Source: Escallonia rubra
Lineage: Eukaryota; Streptophyta; Magnoliopsida; Escalloniales; Escalloniaceae
Assembly (NCBI GenBank): GCA_033065855.1
Contig: JAVXUO010001206.1
Coordinates: forward strand, 1-64,000
Reading direction: 5' to 3'
Length of the DNA stretch: 64,000 bases
Numbering within the stretch: position 1 is the stretch's first letter; every line of letters begins with the position of its first letter. The position numbers were made by a program, and so were the translations under genes. The notes beneath the pieces were generated by a model. That model was not told the DNA's origin. It did not search any database and saw nothing but the letters and a program-made list of their open reading frames with translations. Shown in pieces: positions 46,136-59,623 of the stretch.

Positions 46136-48121
46136 CCACTCCCAAGGTAAGACTTTCTCAAAGGCACTGTAACAACTCAAGCCTTTTACTAAAGAAAGAC
46201 CAAATGGAACGGATATACAAGTTTGTGATGAGCATCATGAAGAAGCCTGGACGAAAAAGGAACAAATGCGTTGTGAGACCTACTTTTAGGATAATTTGCC
46301 GCTTGAAATGTCTAGAGCAGAGGAGATGTCTGAAAAAACTGAGTTGTTAAATCAGTCGTGATTCAGCCTTTTTGCAAATTTATGAAGTCCGATTTACGTG
46401 GGGTATTTGTCGACACTAGAACTTTGACAGACGGTGGGCAGCCCGAAAAATTGAAGAAAGCTCATAAATCAATGTGCGCGCGCGCGCGCGCACACACACA
46501 CACACTTAAACACTTATCCCACCCAAATGGAGAAGTATAATGAGAACGGATTACTCAGAAACTTGAGAGATAATGTAGATAAAAATTTGGTGGCTTATCA
46601 TGAGAAGAGGCTTGAGGTGATCGAAGTAAGGGTGCTAAGTCATTAATAAAAAGGTATAGTAGAAGCAATAGGGAAGAGAAAAGGAGTAGGAGAAAAGGAG
46701 GACGACAGAAAGAGAAGAAAAAGAAAGAGATAAAAGGGAGGTAGAAAAGAAAAGGAAAAAAAAAAACAAGAAGAGAAAGAAGCTAAACAAAAGAAGTAAG
46801 AGAGACATGAAAAATAAAAAAAGGATCCAAGGAAAAGCTAACGATTATTTCTACCAATTTCGTTAATTAAGAAGCTCGAATACAGAAATCTTTGGGTGAC
46901 ACAATATACACTATACTTTTCTAATAGATATACACATTTTCTTTTTTATTTTCCTTTTGACCTGTCATTGTATGAAATTCGGTGTATTAAGTCCCAATAT
47001 ATGGATCACATCATACAGTGGCATAAACTGATATTTTTGCATGCCATGCAACATTTCATAAATTAACTATTTGCATATTAGTTTTATTCATTTTTTTAAC
47101 CAGAGGTTGTCCCATCATATTGTGAGACATAATAATCAACAATTAATTTCTCAGTCAACTAAGAAAATGAATCCAATTCATGGAAAAATAAATGTTATTA
47201 TATGACAGTATTTAGTGTTACTTATTTCGTGTTAATCAATGAAGCGAAAAATGTGTCATCAAGCGATATATAGGTTCTTACCTGTATAGATACATAATAA
47301 AAATAATCATTACTATACAGAAGATTATATATACAAAAAAACTTCTATATATAGGGTCATTATATGTGGGGCATATAATCAATGGTTATTTATGTCGTAA
47401 TGATTATTGGAGCTCCTTAAACTGCTATTGACAACTTATGTACTACTACTTTATGCACGTATAAGAGTGCCAATAGGCGTCACGCTCACTTTCACTAAAT
47501 TTTGGTGACAACTAGGGTTATAGCAAGATTTTCTTATAAAGAAGGTTAATGGTCGTTAAATATGATTTGGGCATTTTTTGTAGAAACTTATTAGCGTCAC
47601 TATTGCCATCAATAAAGCACATGTACCCTATCCCTTAATACCAGTACAAGCCTTTTCTCACTTTCTTTTATTGATCTTTAATCGACCCACAACATGGTTT
47701 GATTTGCTAATTTATGGAACAGTTAGGTCTGAGATTAGGCGACCAGTGAGACGTGTGAGAGAAAATTGCAGCAATGGGGATGAGGGGATCATTAGAGCTT
47801 CCTGACGTTATAGTGATGGGTCATCTGGTGACGGGTGGTTAAGGTTGCTTTGATTAGCTATATGTGATGATCAAGGTGGTGATGGTTATAATCGTTATGT
47901 GCGAGGAAGCCCTTTGATCTATACAAGTTCTTACAATTTCAAATCTAATGTGGCAATGAGCAAGGATGGTTGCGGTTAATCCCAATTTTTACGATTACAG
48001 GTGGTTTGGTGGGTGGTCGGCACTGGTGAACCGTTGAAAGGAAGAATTACAAAAGAGAAAAAAGAAATACGTAGAAATAAAAATAATATGAAAAGGAGAG
48101 AAAGACAACGCATTAGAGAGA
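46136..48121. other. Intergenic AT-rich DNA
   Basis: Contains a (CG)n(CA)n microsatellite at 46475-46505 and a purine-rich stretch at 46600-46840. No gene or clear mobile-element terminus was seen before 48122. Confidence 0.4.
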
Positions 48122-49755
48122 GGCTAAATGTCATTCAACCCCTTACGATTTGTCGATTGTGACGAATAAAATCCTGAAGTTCAAATTAAGCATTTGTTCC
48201 CTAACATTTTGAAATCGTAACAATTAGACCTACTTGAGTTATTTAGAGGGCATTCAGTCAAGCATTTACTGCCCTAACAAGATGGGCGGTTGTAGGAGCT
48301 GCGGATGAAGTTGGTCGTGATAGACAGAGACCGATGAGAAAGGAAATGAAATTTTTTAGGGCATATATGTTTATCGTTTCTAGTTTTTATTTTCATTTTG
48401 TGTTCTTATTTTCATCATTTTCGTAGCCAGTTAAAAAATACGCTTGGGGGTACTTTTATCAATTTTACCACCTTTTTTTAAGCTTATTTTCTATATCCAC
48501 TAAATTTTTTGGACCAATACCTGTATGTTTACTATTTCGGTCTCCCATTTCTGGTGGAATAATACTATGTGCATTATTTATTACCCCAGCGGGGTTGCTT
48601 CTGCAATAAGTCAATAACCAAGCCTCGCATCCTACTGTTGAAGAGAAGCTTTGTAATGGGGTGTGGAACTTCGATAATATGCATCTAGAGACCTCATCCC
48701 ACTTTTGGTCTCTGTAACATCATCTCCTCCCCATTACTGTTCCTTCAAGCACCATTGTTAACATAGCACGTTCTGCCTCTCCTCCTTGTCTCGAAACCCT
48801 AATTACCACCCTGACAAACCCAGCAATACAATTCTTTTCCTTCACAATCTACCAATTACAAGCCAAGTACCCAACCACAGTGCAAACCAATCAACTGCTA
48901 CGTTTTTCTTTCACATTCTTCACACACACACACACGCATACACTCGCACACACACAACACTTTTACTGTGACTAATTTGCAGCACCAGTTAACCTGTCCC
49001 ACCTCCTCCCGCTCCAAAAACCCAGTTCATAACCAGTCCTATCCAACTCGTATCAATCAGTCATAGTGAGAGGGGGACGATTGGATCGAGCAATCAAGCT
49101 TTGTGCTGTTGGAGGTGTGGGGGTTCAGATTTATGGAGCTGTGAGTAAGAGGGGTGGAAGAATGAGGAGTGGAATGGGGTGGTGGAGAAGGTGCAGAGAT
49201 GGATCGATGCGGAGCGCACGCCGGGCAGTGCAGGGGATTGAGAGAGAGCGCGCACTACAAGGAAAGAGCATAGTGATGACACAGAGGCGTTGGCACAAGT
49301 GTTGTTATGCCAACGGTAACGAGGGCATAACAACATAGGGAGAGAGAGGTTTGAAGGGATTGTGTTTCTCTGACATAGGCCGAGCACAGGAGTGGAAGAA
49401 AAAGTAAAAGGGGATAGTGCTTCTCTGATGGGGTGAGATTCGGTCAAGAAAAGCCAAAAAAAAAAAATTGGAGTTGTTTCCAATTTTTTTTGTTACTGTC
49501 TGAGAAAATTTACCCAAATAAAAACAAAAAATAGTAAAAGTACATGTTAAAAAGAATTTTTTTTGTCATCATTGCAAAAACGAGATATGAAAATGGTAAA
49601 CTTACAGTTTTGACATGAATGCGCACTAATAACTCACGTGTATGGCATCCAATTGCAGTAATTAAAAAAGGCAAGTGAGTTAAATGCTCAATTCAAATCA
49701 TAAGGCTTTATTTGTCAAAACCGGCTAACAACAGCGGGCTGAATGCCATTTAGCC
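48122..49755. mobile_element. MULE-like element with about 74-bp inverted termini
   Basis: Left end GGCTAAATGTCATTCAACCC; complement of the right end GGCTAAATGGCATTCAGCCC. Weaker similarity continues inwards to an AATT(A/G)AGCATTT block about 70 bp in. The putative 9-bp flanks (TTAGAGAGA and ATAAAGAAA) match at only 6 of 9 positions. The 1634-bp interior has a CA microsatellite (about 48922-48958) and a 90-codon basic frame (49066-49338) with no recognised domain. Confidence 0.5.
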
Positions 49756-51079
49756 ATAAAGAAAAACAATATTCTAGAGGAAAGAAGTCTATATACTGGG
49801 GGTCCTAGTGTATCAAAAGGAAACCTGGAGGGAGATCGATGCAACTTTAGCCAAACGAATATAAGTTTGGGGAAAAATCTTTTTGCTCATCGGTGAGCAT
49901 CATTTTTGCTTCGCTTACAACGGATTCGAAGAATTCATCGAAAAGGCCTACATCAATTATCGACAATGAGAATGTATATACTTTGGTTTTTATGCCTTGG
50001 GTCAAATGGATGGAGGTTGTTGGATAGCATCTTATCAACAAGACCCCTTTCCTACGACACCAACTTGATTAGTCTCACCAAAACTCACTTTGCCGAAGGG
50101 AAGAGTCCCTTTTCAGCAGCAGAGATTAGACTTTCACGTAAATTCTTATCTACCCACCTTGCAACAACTAATGAGCTTTCTTAACAACTTCTTTAACCTT
50201 TCATCATCTTTAATTGGAGCTCATGATGATTTCGTGGTGGACGTGGGTGTTGGAAGACCACATCACATGTCAAACGACTTGGACATATGGTTTGATTGGC
50301 TCCATGTGTGGGGTATGGATGGCTTGGGCCCATTCAATTAGCGATCCCAACTTCATATCATTTTGACACTTAGCAACATGTAAAACCAAATTACTTATTA
50401 CTCCGTAATACGAATTGTGTTTTGTTAGTTTCTTATTATTGTTCTATAATGAAAATTTTTCTTCTTTACCATCATGTTATTGCTGAGGCGGGTAAGGTAT
50501 GTCATCCAACAAAATTGATGATGATAATGATAATTCAACCCAATCGTTGATCGACATACATAGAGCAGTATTTTCATTATCATCGAAAAAGGGGGGTGCT
50601 CGCCATTGTAGTTCTCTTGAATGTTTTGATCTTCAGAGGTTATATTTGTCACCAGATGTCCCATTTCAGAACCTCAACTTTGTGGCAAGGATCTGAACAT
50701 TTGGGGACGAAATTTACCTCTTAAGTTCGTAATCAAAGTAGGGAAAATCTAGATCTTGGAATATCATGTCATCGTCCCGTTCACAAAACTGCTGAGGGTA
50801 AATTTACGCATATCAATGTGCGTTTATCTGTCAATCCCACCATTGCACAAGCATGTCTTGTTCTTCTTCATCATTATCGCGGTATCCAGGAGTTCTTCCC
50901 GGCTGTGAATCGTACGATGCGAGTCGTGTTTACTCACTTATATTAGCCGCTTCTAGTTCATTCAGACTTGGAGAAATGCATGTTCCAGAAAAGTTGGTGT
51001 GTTCTTGTGACGACTAGATTGTAGCAAGACCGCGCGCGAGCGTGTGTGAGGGGGAGAGGGAGAGGGAGGGAGGGCCCTG

Positions 51080-51083
<4 letters not shown>

Positions 51084-51116
<33 letters not shown>
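51084..51116. repeat. GA microsatellite
   Basis: About 16 GA units within a wider purine-only tract (about 51049-51140). Confidence 0.95.
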
Positions 51117-51123
<7 letters not shown>

Positions 51124-51415
51124 TGGGGTGGCGGGAGGGGGGCTTAAAACTCATCATCATAGTTTCCAAGAATGAAGCTCAGTATGGGTGGAAAGAGGGA
51201 CCATGTATATAACTTTTGCGCATATCCTACTAGATTTCCCACAACTAAAAGCTGCAAGAGATAAGTTGTCTTGGTCCATCTGTGTTATACTCTATTATTC
51301 TAAACTCTTCCCTCATTGCGCTTGTTACCAACCATAACCCCACACCAAATTTGGTAATGTATGACATGATTCATGACATCTAGTTTAATCTGAATGTGAT
51401 CAGGATACAAAATCA

Positions 51416-51416
51416 C

Positions 51417-51444
<28 letters not shown>
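51416..51444. repeat. CA microsatellite
   Basis: About 14 uninterrupted CA units upstream of the b561 gene. Confidence 0.95.
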
Positions 51445-51448
<4 letters not shown>

Positions 51449-52338
51449 TGATACTTTTTTTTTCATCATACTGAGATGATGCCACCCACCTCCTGTACAG
51501 CTGCTATTCATACATATTATATTAACCGGCATCTGCTTTAACAGAACAATAGAGGTTTGTGTAGTCTCTACTCCAAAGATCAAACAACATCTATTTCAAA
51601 CAAGGCAAGTGAGTTTCTTGCTTCTTCTAATAACCAGTTCTTTAACTTTATACAGCCCACCTTGTCAAAAAACACCCTTTTGGGAGGGAAAGAATGAGGG
51701 AGTAATAAAATTGCAGTTGTGCTTGGCCAACGAGGTGTCTCATGGGGCATGAAACATTCCCCAAACACCACCCACAAAGTAGCAAACGAAAGATAAAAGG
51801 TCAATAAAGATGAAACAAAACACTGCATCGGTGTCATGCATGCGCATATCAATGGAAGGTATGATAATATTGTACATACTCAGTAATGGCCAGTGGGTAA
51901 GTAGAGGATATTGTGATCTACTTTCCATTGTTGTCAAATATCACCCTCCATTACATTCTGACCATTCTGTTCTGAAATCCCACATTCTCCACAAACAAAT
52001 TTAAAAGCCTGTCAAACTGACCCTACATGGTTGAAATCAAGTCCTTTGGCCTTTCTTTTCTTCCTCAAAAAAGCTTAAAGCCATTGAACTCATGCAGAGC
52101 CCAAAGCATCCAAGGATACCTCTTAAGGGGAAGAGAGAAAAACAGAAACAAAAAGCAGATGCTGCTGTTTAAAGAAAATGCAGCTTGAACTTTCCACATC
52201 TGTATGCAGCAAAAGATAGTATGCTGAAAATTTTCAGAGAGGCAGGCACTTTAGAGCAAACCTTGTAGTTGAGCCAACATCCAGTTAAGATTATCGTAAC
52301 TCATATTTAGTTTATCTTCCATTCCTCCGGTCCTATGA

Positions 52339-52345
52339 TATAAAG
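52339..52345 (+). promoter_or_regulatory. Probable TATA box of the b561 gene
   Basis: TATAAAG lies 47 bp before the start codon at 52392, which would give a short leader of about 15-25 nt. No transcription start can be confirmed from sequence. Confidence 0.35.
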
Positions 52346-52391
52346 GCTCGGCCACATCAAAAGGGTTTGTTACCCTTGAAGATATTCAGAA

Positions 52392-54136
52392 ATGCCATTA
52401 CCGAAGAAGCTGGTTATCACATTCTCTACAAGTTTTATCATTCTTACTTCTCTACCATTCATCTGTTCATCTAATGAACATGTCAAAACAAACAGCAGTC
52501 ATACTATGGGTACAGAAGACAAGGTACTAAATTTTTCTGCAGAATCTATTGGATGCAACATATTTTTGTTCTACTTCTTTCTTAGTTCAACATTTAAAGC
52601 GTGTACATGAAACCCTGATAAAGCAACATAGAAACTTCTATATTTATGTAGGTCTTCTAGTGAACTCAGTGACTATATCAACTAACTGATTTTTCTGTCA
52701 ATTACATCAGTTAAGCCGTCGATTGCTATTCGAAGTGACCCTCCACGGGTTTCTTCTCTGGGCTTCAATGGGTTTCCTTATGCCTGTTGGAATACTTGCT
52801 ATCAGATTGTCAAATGGGGAGCAATGTGGAAGAAGGCTGAAGATTATGTTCTACATACATGCTAATGCACAGGCAAGACCTTAATGTGATTACATTACAT
52901 TTATACTTCACCATTATGAATATAGGAGTTCAGTGTTAGTTTTCCATCATAATGTTCAAAAGAAATTTATTTAGAAGGCCAAACAATATCTCAAACAGGT
53001 TGCAAAAGGTTACCATTGCTCTTGAATGCTGTTTACCCCACTTTCTACCTATATAATGATGGTGGAAATTAAAGTAAATGATTCCCTGATTGCCATCTAA
53101 TTAATCTAGATAAATTTTAACACCTGCTTACCTTTTCTGCCTCAAGTTGATTGTAGTGATTATCAGAAATACTTGAAGGGAAAGAAAATGCAGTTATGAT
53201 AGTGTTCTTGTTAGTAGGACATAAGTAGCTTTACAATTTAATTGTTTTGGGTTGGGCGTGAGCTTGAAGGATAATTATGAGATTAGTTGTTCTAGATTCT
53301 TGACGACAAAGATAAAGGTTTACTGCTACGGTTCATCTTCCAACTAATGTCATCATGGTGCAGTGACCAAAGACATTTAGATCTAACTACCTTGGCCAGC
53401 TATTCGTGTAAAGAAATGAGTTTTTACTTTCTCTTCTGCAGATACTTTCAGTTATTCTTTCAACAGCAGCAGCCATAATGTCGATAAAAAACTTTGAGAA
53501 CTCTTTCAAAAATTATCACCAGAGGATGGGGATAGTCCTTTATGCGGTCATATGGTTACAAGCGTTAAGTGGGTTCTTACGGCCACAAAGGTGAAGTATA
53601 CAAAATTTTCTGATTACCAAAATCTGGTTACGCAAAAATTCAGCCACCCGTAGGCCTACTAAGCCTTCTTTCTGATTTTTCTATTTGCACCTATGAACTA
53701 TGAACACCAATTCGGCATCAAAGTAGGACTCGGTACTGAAACATTTCAAATCGGAGTAGTCTTTAGTTTATGTTATAAGAAAATGCATGAAATAGCATCA
53801 TATTATCTTGTGATTGTCTACAGAGGAAGTACAAGAAGAAGTGCTTGGTTTTTTGTGCATTGGTTACTGGGTACTGCAGTTTCTCTACTGGGGATCATCC
53901 ACATATACACAGGACTACAAGCCTACCAGAAAAAAACATCAAAAAGTGTAAAGCTTTGGATAATGCTTTTTACAGCTGAGATCTCGTTCATTGCCTTGTT
54001 CTACTTGTTCCAAGACAAGTGGAACTACATCCAGAAGCAAGGAGTGATGTTAGGCAATGAAACCATACAACCCACTGATCAAGAGATTTATCCTAGAGAC
54101 AAGCAGAAAGAAGCGTTTACTGGCCGTCCTTCTTGA
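52392..54136 (+). CDS. Cytochrome b561 domain transmembrane protein (no DOMON)
   Basis: Four exons: 52392-52523, 52711-52872, 53442-53590 and 53824-54136, giving 251 residues. The N-terminus is a signal peptide (KLVITFSTSFIILTSLPF). Membrane segments follow at about 54-75, 98-113, 128-145, 157-179 and 193-211. The four histidines expected to hold two hemes are His56 (TLHGFLLW), His94 (FYIHAN), His124 (NYHQRMG) and His160 (FFVHWLLG). The family moves electrons across membranes, usually from ascorbate. Similar Arabidopsis proteins (At2g30890/At4g18260 group, from memory) also have a signal peptide and b561 core without DOMON. Intron 2 has a GC donor (CACAG|GCAAGA) and phases agree at all junctions. 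The partner, substrate and membrane are not known. Confidence 0.92.
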
Positions 54137-57100
54137 GAAAGGAGATGAAACAGAGTAATTATACTAACACGAGATTCTTTGTAGGGTGGCCCTATTGGAA
54201 CTCCCATATTTGCCTTGAAACTCCTTATTCGGAAATGATTGCACCTTGTGCGGAAATGCTTGCACAGAAAAGAAGCGTCATTAGCAAATAAGGGAATGCC
54301 AATAGGTTTCTTTGTAATGTGTGCTAGTCATGGTGTTTACTACACATACGAAATTGTGCTCCAGAGTAGGGGCACTAAACTGTAACATTACTTCAGGGAT
54401 TTTGAGTGTGAATGTTCCATTGACTGGAAAATATTGTCAATTGATTTAAAATACTCCGCCGTTAAAGGACTAAATCCAAAAAAATGGACAACTTTAAACC
54501 TGGTGGCATGCCTCTTACATACCGTGCTCAAACATCCATCCCAAAACTAATTAGCAACGCACATGTATATGGATTGCATGGCTTTGATTGCCTAACACGA
54601 GAAAATAAATTTCTCAACAAAGGTAACTAACTTGGAGCTCTATTGGAGTTAATGTTGAGGAGGACCAGTCACTTTTTAGTTTTTGAGTTGGAATTTGGCA
54701 AGTGGTCAAGGGATTTTTACTTCATAAGAGGCATAAGTTGAACAATTCTACAGTCTCCAAGCTTCTTTTCTTTTCACATCCCACGGTGAAACTTCAACGA
54801 GAGAATCAAAGCTACTTGTATCATTTTTATGGTTAGTTTCTATTTCATTTATTTATTGCGAAATTCAACCTGAACTCTTTCTGGGTTGTGAAGACTACTG
54901 GCCCACTGAGTCATAATCCCCTGGAATTTCTAACATTCATAGTTCTTTTTTCAACAAAGTTTCAGCCACTGAATGGTTCCTCAATCCACATTTTGCTCAT
55001 CTAAACTTAATATGCTTATACACTTGCACCAACTTTAGGAGGTCTTCAAAGCAAATGACTTTGTCTTATATGTATTGCAACATGTAGTTGTATCAAGAAC
55101 GCTCCACACAAACTGATTGTATAAGTGAATTTGTTTTCGTAAAAGAACCCTTAAATCCCAGAGTATAGATATATGTGTGCACACGTACAAACATACATGG
55201 GATACATTCAAGCTTGTTCAAGATAGACAAAATGGTAGTTGGGAAGCTCAGTAGCACTGCATCTGCAAGCTTAAAGAGCAAGTGGCATGAATGAATGATC
55301 CAGCTAAAAGGAAGAAGTAAAGTAGGCTCAGTGAAACATCTCATAAACCTCTTCGTAAGATGTTAGAAAGAATACTGAGCAAGCCAAGTCCTTAGATACC
55401 ACATAAGATCCATATCTACATGTAATTCAACATAAAGGGATGAACATACTGGTACCGACAAAACTGAGGTTTAGCTATACAACATATTAAGCCTGAGCGA
55501 GTTTATGAACTGGACATTGTGTTTTTAGTTAATACCCTGTACATTTCTCCTTTTGCCATTACAATTATTAGACAATAAAAGAGTCACAAGTCATGCCAGC
55601 ATTTTCAAGCTCATGATTTTAACTTCTAATTGAATTCCCACCCACTTCCCCCACTTATCCCACTTACTGCCCCACTAGGCAGTAACCGCACATCTTCTTC
55701 CTTCTTCTATAACTATCATTTTTCATTTCATTTCATTTCATTTCATTTGCTAGATACCATGGGCCATAAAATGCTATTGATTTTTTCTTTCTATTTCTTA
55801 CTTGGACGGTTGATGTTTATAATTACCAGATGAGATAACAATACCTCGTTGTTTTCTGATTTTCCAGTATTTATGTACTATGATTTCTTTTGGCATTTTA
55901 AGTTGCAACTTTTAGATTCCTGTCTTAGTTTCTAAGATGTCGATGTGTTTCTACAGTTAATCATTTTCTAGGATTTAAATGCAATGTTTGAACACCACAT
56001 ACTACCATTGTATGCACACGCATCGCGTGTGCCCATAATCCTAGTATAACGTTATTGCTAATCAGAAGTTTGAAGATTCATTCAGTTCACTAACAGAAGC
56101 ACGTCGAATGCTATTAGAGTTAGTATATCGGAGAACAGATTCAAGTATAACTTGCCTAAATCGATGGCTCAATTTCATATCCAGTTGTTAACTTTATAAA
56201 TCTCATAAGAGTTGTTCGCACAGTAAATTACAATGTTAGAACTTGTCTCGAGCTTTTAACCTACATGTAGCATCTTGCTTATGCCGGCAAAACCCTCTGT
56301 GTCCTATCTGGTTTGAACCTAACACCCAATATTCACCCAATAAGGGCGACCCTCCGGAATTCAAAGCACGCTTTCACGCTACTGGACGAGATTCAAGTTA
56401 AATTCCAGATTCTCTAAAGTCAATAGTTAATCTTGTAAATTTACGACAGATCAAACAAGTAATAGACCCCATGTCCCAAGAATCTGCTCAGTGCAACCAG
56501 AGCTTAGCTATCTCTGGAATAACACTCTGCAGAAAAGTTGATGGAATGTCCACCACAAGAATGTTACGACCAAACTAAAAGGTGTCACTTTACAGCTTGA
56601 CACCTGGCCACACATCATCGTTTTATTCTATTCCTGTTTCATTTATACATGTAAATACCGAGTCTTTAAGAAAAGACCATTTATCTCTTTGACTCATGAA
56701 AATTGTTCTATTGAAATCGAATTATGATATACAATCTATATGTAAACTTTAATTACACTCTTGCAGCTCTTTCAATCCCAAGTGCTTCAGTTATAACACT
56801 CGCGCTCTGCAATTTGGCACTTAATGCATAACTTCAACTGTATATCTTGGTAAGGATTGCTTCTGAGACAGAGTTTACCAGGTTCAACCTGAATTAAGGC
56901 CTCAAGAAAACTAATGCAACCTATATCGCATACTTCAACTTTTATACATGGCCTCCATTAACTTTACACGTAAAATGTAGTGATAACATCTTTCTTTCCT
57001 TTTCATTTTCACTGCTATCAAGTTTGCCTAAACATTTCTCTGAAATATGATATGTTCACCAAGTGGAGGTTGCTAATATGCATAAAATTGTTAGAATAAA

Positions 57101-58198
57101 AGGCTGAAGGAGATCATTCCATCCCAATCATCCGAAGCTGACCTCAATGGAACATGATTTCACAAGGAAAACTTAGATATTTCGGCGAAGCCTGTTCAAG
57201 TGTTGAACCCTTATGGTGGCTTTTAACATGGCAACCAGCTCCAAGTGCAGCCACACAACATCTTACAATATGTTTCACTAGAAGGCATTAAATATGTGTC
57301 CATCGAGGATCTAAAGTTGATCCTTGTCCATAAAAAAGGGTCTAAGGTTAATCCATCGGAAGCCTATGCCCTACTTCACTATAAATGTCAGGTGGGTGTT
57401 TAAAAAAAAACTTCGCGATGATACAATTACTTTACTGCAAACAAAGTGACACTATTTTAGCATGAAGATCATACCTCTTCTTTACAAATTGGTTGTAAAA
57501 GGATCTCAACTGGCGCAGTATTTGATTTTGAGACTCCGAGCCATTCTACCACATTGACCCTCTATGACTTTTTCTCAGATTTCAAGGATTTGCATAAGTA
57601 GAAACCTTGGCCCCATGACACATGGGTGGGAGCGGAAGTGGGTGGACGTTCGGGGGCAGGGAGCGCCATTAGTATACAGGTTTGGGTGGAACTGGAAGCG
57701 GGTGCGAGGGACAGGAGCCCCACTAAAATTAGAGAATCCTGGTGCTAAACTTTGACAGGATCAGTGCCGCTAAAATTGGAGAATCCTAAAACTACGCTAA
57801 GAAACTGATGCGTCTCTAATTACTACCTCATTCTAAAACTCATAGCAACTTTCTATCATAACAAATTAGATACACTTTGTTCCCATTGGATCTTATGTCC
57901 GCACCTAAGTTTGCAAAAACTATGCTAAAATTTAGATGTAAAAAATTTAGAACAACCAAATTACTATTTGAACTTAACACACTACATCTGCACAACGAGT
58001 TTGTTTCATGTTATACGTATTTTGAGAAGAGAGACAACAGACCGAGGATGATTTGGATAGTCACAAGAGAAAAACCAGAATCATGCTTGACATATAGTTT
58101 TGTTTCATAGAGAAAGGAAAATATGCTAGCTAAGTAAACCATAAGCTTTTCAGATATAATTGGGAATTTGGTTCCACTAACTAATCCAACGAATACAT
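54137..58198. other. Intergenic region between b561 and the plastid-protein gene
   Basis: This is the convergent 3' flank of both genes. It holds a TTTCA microsatellite (55720-55749). A G-rich stretch at 57630-57790 contains partly repeated blocks (CTAAAATTAGAGAATCCT and CTAAAATTGGAGAATCCT about 50 bp apart). No gene was recognised in this 4 kb. Confidence 0.45.
55720..55749. repeat. TTTCA pentanucleotide repeat
   Basis: About five to six tandem TTTCA units. Confidence 0.85.
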
Positions 58199-59623
58199 TC
58201 ATGGAAAAAGCTGTACATAACCAGTTGTTATAGCTATTACCAATATAATAAGAGGCGGAAATAGTACAAAGGCTCCTATGGTTGCAAAAAAAACAGTATC
58301 GTTTCTCTTAGACACCTCATTCAGGTAAGCCTGCCTTTTGATGTTTCTCTTCTGTGAGATCGTTAAGAACTTGGGACTGACCTTCTTTATATCTTTCCCC
58401 AAAGGAATGCTGAAATCATCATCTCTGTCACCAACTAATTGAGCAAGTTGATCGCGAATTGTGAGTTTCCCATAGCTACCATCACTCTCGTAATCTGGTC
58501 ATTACATGCATAAATGTTATAAAATGGTCTGCCTCTTCTCTTTTAATCAAGAGTAATATGTGGTACCGGCCTGCTGTAGAATAAAATCCACGTACCATCA
58601 ACGGGCCTGGTATTGGATGTGAGTTGTTCCAAGAGATCCAGCTGTGTCCGAGCAGAAGATAAAGAACCTTGAAGACAAAATGCAGAACAACTATCTCAGG
58701 AAGCAGAATCTTAAAATATATGTTTCAGCAGATCAATATCATACGACGTGAACCATCAACCATATCCAAAGACAGAAATTCCTAAACCGCAACTCGAATG
58801 AACTTCAAGATTGCATCTGCAACTTGACATGACCGAGAAAGCCTTACGTGAAGGCACAAAAAAGCTTGTAGCAATTTGATCTACTCGTATGAGCCTATAT
58901 CTAAATGAAACAATAAAAAGGCCATCACGGTGCTTGGTCATTCTTTTCTCGTTTTCATCCTTTTTAATCTTTTCTCCCAACATTTGGAAATTTTGTAGTT
59001 AATTAATTAGGTTCTTAAAAAGTAGTCTTTACAACCAAAGTCAATTTACATGCCAGTGATCACAGTGACTTGCGAAAACAACCCAACGGGTGTGGAGCTT
59101 AAACTTTCTATAAGCTATAATCCAATCAAATGAGTCGTTTTCATGATGAAAAAGAGTTACAAGTCCAGGAGATTCCTTCCAGAAGTTCCCTTCAAAAAAT
59201 GGTATGAACAGTTGACAAATATCCTTAAGTTATTGTTTTCCATTTCATCTTCCTTTTTTTTCTTCTTCTTAATCTTTGCCAACAAAGTGTTTGTGAAAAG
59301 TCCAAAGAGAACCCAAACGAAGCTACTTATATTCCAACAAAGTACAAAACCAACTCTAATAGGTTCAAATCCCGTAAACAAAGAAGTCAGTTTGAAACAG
59401 AAAGAACAAAGGAGACATGCGAATAACCGAATGGGATACCAGAATAGGTAATAGTCTCTTCCTCGGTAAATCCAGCTTCACTCCCTTCAGAGAGAGCAGC
59501 CTTTGCAGGAGAAGTTGAAGTAGAAGAGATGTAGAGCTTGAAGAGATGTTTGGGTTTCGAAAGTGGTGGGGGGGGAGCAGGAGGCTTTGGGTGAATGGAA
59601 GCACTACTCAAGTTCAAGGCCAT
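58199..59623 (-). CDS. Unidentified plastid-targeted protein with one C-terminal membrane segment
   Basis: Three exons: 59623-59440, 58667-58596 and 58494-58199. Both introns are phase 1 GT-AG. The joined frame is 183 residues with a stop at 58199-58201. The first 45 or so residues are rich in Ser and Pro and lack acidic residues (MALNLSSASIHPKPPAPPPP), like a chloroplast transit peptide. The middle is hydrophilic and acidic (LDLLEQLTSNTRPVDDYESD, LVGDRDDDFSIPLGKD), then a basic stretch (SQKRNIKRQAYLNEVSKRND), then one long hydrophobic segment at about 152-181. I do not recognise the family; the pattern suits a small thylakoid or envelope membrane protein, which is inference. Clean splice phases across three exons support a real gene. 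Confidence 0.8.

Larger units (their letters stand above)
49756..52338. other. Intergenic region upstream of the b561 gene
   Basis: Open frames of 60-92 codons at 49847-50341 and 50425-50696 have no recognised domain. GA (51084-51116) and CA (51416-51444) microsatellites are present. I see no further gene. Confidence 0.4.

Noticed and set aside
49066-49338. 90-codon basic frame as a gene
   Set aside because: No recognised domain and lies inside a MULE-like element; may be captured cargo but coding status is not supported.
59350-59375. GGTTCAAATCCC motif like a tRNA T-loop/B box
   Set aside because: No A box, acceptor stem or anticodon arm can be paired around it.
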